Assembly: GCA_049509675.1 (NCBI GenBank)
Contig: JBEKZQ010000428.1
Span: 1-5,310, forward strand
DNA from: JBEKZQ01 sp049509675
GTDB taxonomy: Bacteria; Planctomycetota; Planctomycetia; Pirellulales; Thermoguttaceae
DNA: 5,310 bases
Reading direction: 5' to 3'
The notes beneath the pieces are model-generated. The model ran no database searches. It saw only the letters and a program-made list of their open reading frames with translations, and had not been told where the DNA came from. A program made the translations under genes and the position numbers. The stretch's first letter is position 1. Every line of letters starts with the position of its first letter. Positions 1-5,310 of the stretch are shown here, piece by piece.

Positions 1-87
1 TCTGACAATCAACTATCCGAAGTCCGCATTCGCCGCGACACATTTCATGGCGAGTGGAACTATCAGATCCTACCTAACAGGGAATAA
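1..87 (+). CDS. C-terminal end of a probable ISAzo13-family transposase (5' part outside window)
   Basis: Reading from base 1 in frame 1 gives 28 residues ending at TAA (85-87). The tail contains RRDTFHGEWNYQI at residues 11-23. A block of the form 'FHGEWNYTI' close to the C-terminus is, from memory, typical of ISAzo13-family transposases (DDE_Tnp_ISAZ013, 'Rhodopirellula transposase'), which catalyse cut-and-paste movement of their element. The catalytic DDE residues would lie upstream, outside the window. The same frame continues to the left edge without a stop, and the peptide looks like real protein, not random sequence. The gene is co-directional with the cas operon and ends 98 bases before cas3. 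If the call is right, the right end of the insertion sequence falls in the gap before cas3. It is too short for certainty, and whether the full gene is intact cannot be seen. Confidence 0.5.
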   Translation, partial: SDNQLSEVRIRRDTFHGEWNYQILPNRE

Positions 88-185
88 CTACTTTCGGTAA
101 CTTATTGTTGAGCGCGGCCTTATGATAGCCACGACTTCTCCAATCAGGCGAGTTTTTTGGACGGACAAGAGAGGAGCGTACCTCG
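88..185 (+). promoter_or_regulatory. Intergenic leader of the cas operon, possible promoter
   Basis: This 98-base gap separates the upstream stop codon from cas3 and is the only non-coding stretch in the window. It is poorer in GC than the genes (bases 61-120 are about 43% GC). A -10-like hexamer TATGAT lies at 121-126, but no good -35 box sits 16-18 bases upstream. TTGTTG at 105-110 is only 10 bases away, which is too close. A run of six T at 153-158 is not preceded by a convincing stem. The operon promoter must lie here or within the upstream element. If the upstream gene is a transposase, the element's right terminal inverted repeat should also be in this gap, but it cannot be recognised without the left end. 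Confidence 0.3.
171..176 (+). promoter_or_regulatory. Ribosome binding site of cas3
   Basis: GAGGAG lies 9 bases before the ATG at 186. It is a strong Shine-Dalgarno match at good spacing and supports that start for cas3. Confidence 0.75.
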
Positions 186-2870
186 ATGAATGATAGCGAA
201 TTACCATTTGCCTCTCTCTTTCAGGAGTTGACAGGGAATCCTCCATTTCCCTGGCAAGAAGAACTGTATGACCGATTCAAGAATGGCGATATCCCCCCGT
301 CATGCAACCTGCCGACCGGACTGGGGAAGACCGCTATCATTGCGATTTGGCTGATCGCGCTCGGCAATGCCCCGGGCAAGGTGCCCCGCCGACTCACATA
401 CGTCGTGAATCGCCGGACGGTGGTGGATCAATCTACGGTGGAAGCCGGCAAGATTCGTGATCAACTGACGTCAACTGATCGGTCAAGTCTGGTTGAGCAA
501 TTGGCGAACCGATTGGCCGCGCTTGCCGCCAATCCGACGGCTGGACCGCTTGCGATCAGCACGCTTCGCGGCCAATTTGCAGACAACGGTGAATGGGCGG
601 CCGACCCGGCGCGACCAGCGATCATCGTGGGTACGGTGGACATGATCGGTAGCCGCCTGCTGTTCAGCGGTTACGGTCTTGGCTTCAAGACGAAACCCCT
701 TCACGCGGGCTTCCTCGGGCAGGACGCTTTGCTCGTGCATGATGAGGCCCACCTGGAACCAGCGTTTCAGAAGCTCGCCGAAGCCATCGAGCGGGAGCAG
801 CACCAAGGCGAACGAACGGGCGAACTGCCCTGGCCAAAGTTGTGCGTGCTGGCATTGTCTGCAACAGCGAGGGGCGGCGACGGGGATGCACAGGTGGAAG
901 AATGCAAGGCATTTGAGCTGACGGATCAAGAAAAGCAGCCAGCGGATGTGATTCCCGATCCGCCGACAGAGCCGATCCACTATGTCTGGCGACGGCTGAA
1001 GGCGACAAAATCACTTCGGCTCCACCAAGTCGCTGGCGACAAGGCGGCTGAACAGATTGCGGAACTCGCGTTGGAGAACGAGAATTCCGACGCTGCCGTA
1101 TTGGTCTATGTCCGCACCATTGACGATGTATTGAGGGTATGCGCGAAGCTCACAGACAAGAAGGCCGGGGTAGCAGCCGATCGCGTCCAGCAACTCACCG
1201 GCACGATGCGCGGTTATGAGCGCGATCAACTGGTCAAGTCCGACCGCGTGTTCGCGCGTTTCATGCCGCCGTCGGGTCGCTCCAAGGGGGTGACGCCAAG
1301 GGAAGGGACCGTCTATCTGGTCTGCACCAGCGCCGGCGAAGTGGGGGTCAATCTCTCGGCCGACCACATGGTTTGCGACCTGTCCACGTTCGAGAGCATG
1401 GCCCAGCGTTTCGGCCGGGTCAACCGTTTTGGAGACGGCGAGGCGCGGATCGACGTGGTGTATCCGGAGAAGTTCGACGAGAAGGATAAACTGGCGCCAG
1501 CGCGGCAGGCCACACTGGAGTTGCTACATCAATTGGACGGCGACGCGAGCCCGCTTGCGCTCGGCCGACTCGACCCCGCCGCTCGTCGTGAAGCGTTCGC
1601 CGCCGAGCCGGCGGTTCTGCCCGCCACAGACATTCTATTCGACGCCTGGGCGCTGACGACCATCCGCGAGCCGATGCCCGGCCGACCGCCGGTCGCCGCA
1701 TATCTGCACGGTATCGCGGAATGGGAGCCGCCGGAGACCGACGTGGCGTGGCGCGAGGAGGTCAGAGTCGTCACCGGCGACGTACTCGATTACTACGAGC
1801 CTGAGGATTTGCTTGAAGACTATCCGCTCAAACCGCACGAACTACTGCGCGATCGCAGCGACCGCGTATTCGATAAACTTCAAGTGCTTGCTGGCAGACA
1901 TCCAAACGCGCCGACCTGGATAGTGGACGAACAAGGACGAGTGACCAGTTGGCCGCTCACCAAGTTCGCTGACCCCTCCGCCACCAAAACGGCAGCCAGG
2001 AACCCGCTCATAGCCCGCATTGCGAGATGCACAGTCTTGTTGCCGCCAATCGTGGGCGGACTGAGCCGCGGCATGCTCGACGGGGCATCCGACCACGCCG
2101 ACGACGTGGCTGACATTGATGCTCCCGCGACGGAGCGGCGTATCCGGCTCTGGTCTGACAATCGTGAGTACGACAAGAAAGCCGCCGGGATGCGCTTGGT
2201 GCGAAGTATCGATCCGAACCACGACGATGAGCATGACGACGGCGAGCGACGGACGTGGGACTGGTACAAGCAAAAACCGCTGGAGGGGACGCGCACCGCG
2301 CAAAGGCCGGTGCGGTGGGACATCCATGTCGGGGACGTGGTGCGTCACATCGATGGCATCCTGGCGGGACTTTCGTTGCCCGACGAGATCACCCAGGCGG
2401 TCCGGCTGGCGGCGAAGTTGCACGATCACGGCAAGCGGCGTTCGCAGTTCCAGTTCATGCTGGGCAATCGAGCGTATCCGGAATTGGTGTGGGCCAAGTC
2501 AGGTCGCAGCGGGGCGAAGCTGCCGGAAACGTATCGGCACGAGTTCGGCTCGCTGGGTGACGCTATGGAGGACGCGGAGTTTCGACAACTGTCACCTGAG
2601 ATGCAAGACGTGGTACTGCATCTCGTGGCGGCGCACCACGGACGCGCCCGGCCGCACTTCCCTATCGACGAGGCATTCGACCTTGCCCCCGGCAGAATAC
2701 AGGCCGACGCCGAGCTCGCTTCTGAAGTGGCTCGCCGCTTCGCCCGGCTCCAGCGCCGTTACGGTCGATGGGGCTTGGCGTACGTCGAGTCCCTGCTTCG
2801 CGCCGCGGACTGGGCCGCCAGCGCCGAGCCGTCCGAGTTTGTGACCGAGACCAAAGAGGCATCGCAATGA
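186..2870 (+). CDS. cas3: CRISPR-associated helicase-nuclease Cas3, subtype I-U/I-G form with C-terminal HD domain
   Basis: This 894-residue protein is the effector nuclease-helicase, recruited by the crRNA-guided complex to unwind and degrade invading DNA. The helicase comes first. W23-Q24 sit in a Q-motif-like position. The Walker A motif PTGLGKT is at 43-49, Walker B DEAH at 186-189 and SAT at 225-227. The second RecA domain carries VLVYVRT (305-311), LTGTMRG (337-343), TSAGEVGVNLS (381-391) and the arginine-finger motif QRFGRVNRFG (407-416). A linker of roughly 250 residues follows, with PPIVGGLSRGMLDG at 620-633 and an acidic, His-containing patch at 676-687. The HD nuclease is C-terminal: H721, HDHGK at 746-750, RHE around H785, HH at 817-818 and D875. 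Most Cas3 proteins have HD first; the reversed order is typical of the GSU0051-type Cas3. All metal ligands and ATPase motifs seem intact. The start is supported by GAGGAG nine bases upstream. The stop overlaps the csb3 start. Confidence 0.95.
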   Translation: MNDSELPFASLFQELTGNPPFPWQEELYDRFKNGDIPPSCNLPTGLGKTAIIAIWLIALGNAPGKVPRRLTYVVNRRTVVDQSTVEAGKIRDQLTSTDRSSLVEQLANRLAALAANPTAGPLAISTLRGQFADNGEWAADPARPAIIVGTVDMIGSRLLFSGYGLGFKTKPLHAGFLGQDALLVHDEAHLEPAFQKLAEAIEREQHQGERTGELPWPKLCVLALSATARGGDGDAQVEECKAFELTDQEKQPADVIPDPPTEPIHYVWRRLKATKSLRLHQVAGDKAAEQIAELALENENSDAAVLVYVRTIDDVLRVCAKLTDKKAGVAADRVQQLTGTMRGYERDQLVKSDRVFARFMPPSGRSKGVTPREGTVYLVCTSAGEVGVNLSADHMVCDLSTFESMAQRFGRVNRFGDGEARIDVVYPEKFDEKDKLAPARQATLELLHQLDGDASPLALGRLDPAARREAFAAEPAVLPATDILFDAWALTTIREPMPGRPPVAAYLHGIAEWEPPETDVAWREEVRVVTGDVLDYYEPEDLLEDYPLKPHELLRDRSDRVFDKLQVLAGRHPNAPTWIVDEQGRVTSWPLTKFADPSATKTAARNPLIARIARCTVLLPPIVGGLSRGMLDGASDHADDVADIDAPATERRIRLWSDNREYDKKAAGMRLVRSIDPNHDDEHDDGERRTWDWYKQKPLEGTRTAQRPVRWDIHVGDVVRHIDGILAGLSLPDEITQAVRLAAKLHDHGKRRSQFQFMLGNRAYPELVWAKSGRSGAKLPETYRHEFGSLGDAMEDAEFRQLSPEMQDVVLHLVAAHHGRARPHFPIDEAFDLAPGRIQADAELASEVARRFARLQRRYGRWGLAYVESLLRAADWAASAEPSEFVTETKEASQ
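2855..2859 (+). promoter_or_regulatory. Ribosome binding site of csb3, inside the cas3 end
   Basis: AGAGG lies 7 bases before the ATG at 2867. It favours this start over the in-frame ATG at 2768, which has no comparable site and lies deep inside the cas3 HD domain. Confidence 0.6.
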
Positions 2871-3742
2871 ACCATAACCCCCAGCCATCGATCACCGTGA
2901 ACGTCGACGTAACCAACCCCGGCCAATTCTTCGCCTGCTGCGGAATGTTGGAACTGGCAGATCGGCTGTGGCCCGGGGCGGAGGGCTGGTTCAACGCCGA
3001 CGGAAGCGAGTTTCACATCGCGCGTAACGGAACGCTTGACGAGTTGATAAATGCGTTCAAGAAGGTGACGATTTCCAGTTCGCTTACACCGGACGAACAA
3101 AAACGACTGGCCACATTACTCAGTGTCGCAAAGACCAGTCTGACAACCGAGGACATCGAAGAGAAAAGACGACTTCAGGCAGCGTGGCGAATTGAGCGGT
3201 TGTGGGTGTTACCTCCGTTTAACCTCCGGCTCGACTGGTGGCGAGACGACCGAGGGAATCGAACGGACCTCAAGACCTGGGCAGCAAAGCAAATGGTATT
3301 CGAGATGACGTCCGCGATGATGGTTGCGGTTCAACGTGATCTTGCGGAAAACCCCAAAGTAGACGGGAAACTGTTCCATTCCGTGCAAGATGACTCTCTT
3401 CCATTTAACTTCGATTCCGATCTTTGCAGAACTGGGAACGCCCGGGACGCGGGCTTTAGTGCCGACACACTGAACCTCAAATCCGAATATCGCCCACTAC
3501 TTGAACTTCTGGCTTTTTTTGGTCTGCAACGTTTCCGTCCTCAAGCCGCAGAAATGCAAGAGGAGTTCACCTATTGCGTCTGGACCATTCCGCTGCCTGT
3601 ATCGGTTGCGGGAGCCGCCGCATCGGGAAACCTTGAGCTGACACGCAGTACTCAATACTGTTTTGAGTTGTTCCACCGCACTAAATACATGAAGGCGTTC
3701 CTGCCCGCCCAACCCTACCAAAGGAGTCCAACCGATGGCTGA
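2867..3742 (+). CDS. csb3: Csb3 / Cas8u2 subunit of the I-U (I-G) interference complex
   Basis: This 291-residue protein belongs to the Csb3 (GSU0052-like, cas8u2) family. It is thought to occupy the large-subunit position of the crRNA complex, where Cas8 proteins read the PAM and help open target DNA; this role is inferred from family and position. The N-terminus has a beta-strand (ITVNVDV, 9-15), then NPGQFFACCGMLELA (17-31) and an aromatic end, the hallmark block of the family. Toward the C-terminus come LLELLAFFGLQRFRPQ, YCVWTIPLP and YCFELFHRTKYMKAF. No catalytic site is visible. The chosen ATG overlaps the cas3 stop (ATGA, 2867-2870) and has its own AGAGG. The frame stays open upstream to an ATG at 2768, which would add 33 residues encoded within cas3 and is unlikely. 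It is much shorter than Csx17, the large subunit of other I-G systems. Sampled stretches are about 45-52% GC, lower than cas3 and csb1. Confidence 0.85.
   Translation: MNHNPQPSITVNVDVTNPGQFFACCGMLELADRLWPGAEGWFNADGSEFHIARNGTLDELINAFKKVTISSSLTPDEQKRLATLLSVAKTSLTTEDIEEKRRLQAAWRIERLWVLPPFNLRLDWWRDDRGNRTDLKTWAAKQMVFEMTSAMMVAVQRDLAENPKVDGKLFHSVQDDSLPFNFDSDLCRTGNARDAGFSADTLNLKSEYRPLLELLAFFGLQRFRPQAAEMQEEFTYCVWTIPLPVSVAGAAASGNLELTRSTQYCFELFHRTKYMKAFLPAQPYQRSPTDG
3720..3726 (+). promoter_or_regulatory. Ribosome binding site of csb1, inside the csb3 end
   Basis: AAAGGAG ends 8 bases before the ATG at 3735. It is the strongest Shine-Dalgarno match in the window. Together with the 8-base overlap with csb3 it fits high, coupled translation of the backbone subunit, which is needed in several copies per complex. 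Confidence 0.75.
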
Positions 3743-4862
3743 CCTGAACAAGTTTGATCGCTACCTGACCGACGCTGGGCCCGCTGCCCTCGTCATCCGT
3801 GAGCACCTGATGCCGGTGGAAGGTACCGATGGCGTGTTGTTTCCCGCCACATTCGCCGCAGGCGACGGATTCCCCGGCGGGTACAACATCGACCGCTTCG
3901 GTGAAGGGAAGGACGGCAAGAACGTCTGCCTGATTGACAGCGTCGGGTCGCAGGCGAACCGGATTGAGCCGCTGTTCATGCGTGAGAAGTACCGGCACCT
4001 CGTCCCGCAGATCGTGATCAAGGCTGGCGAGCACGAAGTGAACATACTTGAAGCCGGGCATCGCGCCGGCGATGCGCTTGTTCGTTGTTCTTCGCTTCAA
4101 GATGAGATTGAGGCTGTCTTTCAGGCGTCAATCAAAGGTGACGCATCACCGCTAGCAAAGATCGCCCCGACTTCATTGGTGTTTGGGGTGTGGAACTCTC
4201 GGGGCCAAAAAGGGAATCAGGACAAGCGGCCGCGCCTGATCGCATCGGTGATTCGTGCTTTCAATGTACGCGAACTCTCTCGTTCGGCGGTGTATTCGGC
4301 ACCGGTCGATTACTCGCTGTTGGATGTCTTCAGCGAGGAGGACAAGCAGAAGGCAGAGGGCGATCCGAAGAACCCGCTGTCTAAGCGAGGTTTCGTCAAT
4401 GCGTTGGCATCCAACACGCACGGCGGGGTGATCGCCGACGGCGGCATCCGTCGCGACGCGACGCTTGGACTGGTGGCGGTTCGCCATCTGCGCGCCGGCG
4501 ACGATGCGGCCAAGACGCTGGCTCTCCGTCGGTATATCCTCGGCCTGTCGCTCGTCGCGTTCACCGCCCAGATCGAAAGCTACCTTCGCCAAGGTTGCAC
4601 GCTCGTGCTCAATCCCGATCAGCCCCGCGAGTCTGTCGAGGTCTGCGCGGATGGCAAACGCCTCCCTTGCGAGATTACCCACGATGCGGCGCTGGCGTAT
4701 GCCACCGATGCGGCGAGGGAATTTGGCGTCGGGGAGAGCCGCTTCGTGACGTTTGAGAAGGAGCGCGCCAAGCGCGACGTGAAAGCCGATGGTGATAAGA
4801 AAGCCAAGACGACGCGCGGCAACAAGAGCAACGTAGCGACAGACAAGACGGGGGTTGACTGA
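3735..4862 (+). CDS. csb1: Csb1, Cas7-type backbone subunit of the I-U (I-G) complex
   Basis: This 375-residue protein matches the GSU0053 (Csb1, Cas7u) family, the RAMP-fold subunit that polymerises along the crRNA spacer and holds it for pairing with target DNA. Family blocks are visible in order. The N-terminal AALVIREHLMPVEG (17-30) is followed by CLIDSVGSQANRIEPLF (65-81), VFGVWNSRGQKG (149-160), the basic RPRLIASVIRAFNV (165-178) and KRGFVNALASNTHGG (217-231), then a Gly-rich loop with IRRDATLGLVAVR. The last 36 residues (340-375) are a Lys/Arg-rich, low-complexity tail that looks disordered and may be a nucleic-acid contact; that is inference. Length is normal for the family. The start overlaps csb3 by 8 bases and has AAAGGAG at the right distance. 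The stop TGA shares its A with the csb2 start. No catalytic activity is expected. Confidence 0.92.
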   Translation: MADLNKFDRYLTDAGPAALVIREHLMPVEGTDGVLFPATFAAGDGFPGGYNIDRFGEGKDGKNVCLIDSVGSQANRIEPLFMREKYRHLVPQIVIKAGEHEVNILEAGHRAGDALVRCSSLQDEIEAVFQASIKGDASPLAKIAPTSLVFGVWNSRGQKGNQDKRPRLIASVIRAFNVRELSRSAVYSAPVDYSLLDVFSEEDKQKAEGDPKNPLSKRGFVNALASNTHGGVIADGGIRRDATLGLVAVRHLRAGDDAAKTLALRRYILGLSLVAFTAQIESYLRQGCTLVLNPDQPRESVEVCADGKRLPCEITHDAALAYATDAAREFGVGESRFVTFEKERAKRDVKADGDKKAKTTRGNKSNVATDKTGVD

Positions 4863-5310
4863 TGCCAACCTTCCTTTGCTTCACCGTTCGCTTCCTCCAG
4901 CCGTATAGCCACGGACGGGGCGACGGGGACGATCCGGAGTGGCCGCCATCGCCCCTGCGTTTGTTCCAGGCGATAGTGGCATCGTCAGCCGGACGCTGGA
5001 ACGAAAGAACCAAGCTGACGAGTGCCGCTTCCGCGCTGAACTGGCTCCAAGCCCAAACGCCCCCCAAGATCGTGGCCGCCCAGGCAGCGCGTTCCGAGCG
5101 ACCTTACCGACTGTACGTTCCTGACAACGTGGCGGATAGGATGGCTGCGTCGTGGTCGAAAGGACGAGACGCGGACATCGGCGACTTCCGCACAGAAAAG
5201 GATGTTCGCCCGATGCACCTGTCAGGCGAAGCGGTCCATTACCTCTATTTCCTTCCCAACGGTCAATGTCCACACTCGGAGATCCTTACCGCCGCCGCGC
5301 GCAGCATTAC
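4862..5310 (+). CDS. csb2: Csb2, Cas5-Cas6 fusion subunit (GSU0054 family), 3' end outside window
   Basis: An open frame starts at the ATG at 4862, which overlaps the csb1 stop by one base (TGATG), and runs to the right edge with no stop, giving 149 residues. The N-terminus (MPTFLCFTVRFLQPYSHG) is a RAMP-like first strand. It is followed by EWPPSPLRLFQAIVA (26-40), the signature block of the GSU0054 family, then RPYRLYVPDN (80-89) and a block from TEKDVRP (111-117) to the aromatic VHYLYFLPNG (125-134). These match the Cas5-like N-terminal half, which in related systems binds the crRNA 5' handle. The Cas6-like half, which cuts pre-crRNA, would be C-terminal and cannot be judged here. The full family length is roughly 450-550 residues, so about a third is present. 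Translation probably depends on coupling to csb1; the only upstream purine run is GGGGG at 4850-4854. Confidence 0.9.
   Translation, partial: MPTFLCFTVRFLQPYSHGRGDGDDPEWPPSPLRLFQAIVASSAGRWNERTKLTSAASALNWLQAQTPPKIVAAQAARSERPYRLYVPDNVADRMAASWSKGRDADIGDFRTEKDVRPMHLSGEAVHYLYFLPNGQCPHSEILTAAARSI

Noticed and set aside
105..126. TTGTTG / TATGAT as a sigma-70 promoter
   Set aside because: The spacing is only 10 bases, far from the usual 16-18, so only the -10-like hexamer is mentioned as a weak candidate.
151..160. T-run (153-158) as a terminator of the upstream gene
   Set aside because: No GC-rich stem of useful length precedes it; only a 3-bp GGC/GCC pairing (116-118 with 128-130) is seen, and it is too far away.
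1842..2429. Minus-strand open frame (195 codons) opposite cas3
   Set aside because: It mirrors conserved cas3 sequence, and its product is Arg/Val/His-rich with no domain, as expected of a shadow frame.
2116..2844. Plus-strand frame of 242 codons inside cas3
   Set aside because: It overlaps the HD domain in another frame, and its Arg/Ser/Thr/Trp-rich product looks like frame-shifted coding sequence.
2768..2866. Upstream in-frame ATG that would lengthen csb3 by 33 residues
   Set aside because: It lies within the conserved end of the cas3 HD domain, lacks a ribosome binding site, and the family's N-terminal block begins soon after the ATG at 2867, which has AGAGG and the ATGA overlap.
4173..4868. 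Long minus-strand open frame (231 codons) opposite csb1
   Set aside because: It is antisense to a well-supported Csb1 gene, its product has no recognisable motif, and long antisense frames are common in GC-rich coding DNA.
1..5310. CRISPR array in the window
   Set aside because: No regularly spaced direct repeats of 25-40 bases were seen on reading; apart from 88-185 the whole window is coding.

Overview
The window holds the 5' (interference) part of a type I CRISPR-Cas operon of the GSU0054 type, called subtype I-U and later I-G. All genes are on the + strand, in the order cas3 - csb3 (cas8u2) - csb1 (cas7) - csb2 (cas5-cas6). As I recall it, this is the order of GSU0051-GSU0054 in Geobacter sulfurreducens. 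It is a known system, not a new one. The less studied points are the short Csb3 in place of the large Csx17 subunit, and the reversed helicase-then-HD order of Cas3.

Layout: bases 1-87 are the last 28 codons of an upstream gene whose end resembles an ISAzo13-type ('Rhodopirellula transposase') DDE transposase. Bases 88-185 are a short AT-richer intergenic stretch with the cas3 ribosome binding site and perhaps its promoter. cas3 runs 186-2870, csb3 2867-3742 and csb1 3735-4862. csb2 starts at 4862 and runs off the right edge at 5310. The genes overlap by 4, 8 and 1 nt, so they are almost certainly one transcript with coupled translation. No CRISPR repeats and no cas1, cas2 or cas4 are visible; adaptation genes and array would be expected downstream.

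How the genes work together (family knowledge): Csb2 processes pre-crRNA through its Cas6 half and caps the crRNA 5' end through its Cas5 half. Csb1 forms the Cas7 backbone along the crRNA, and Csb3 sits in the large-subunit position and probably takes part in PAM/target recognition. Cas3 is then recruited to unwind target DNA (DExH helicase) and cut it (HD nuclease). All catalytic motifs of Cas3 are present, so the interference module looks intact as far as it can be seen.

Organism: a bacterium of moderately high GC. Sampled stretches of cas3 and csb1 are about 60-75% GC, while csb3 and the operon's 5' end are about 45-52%. The operon type and the transposase tail fit Planctomycetes or a Geobacter-like deltaproteobacterium, but the window does not settle the taxon.
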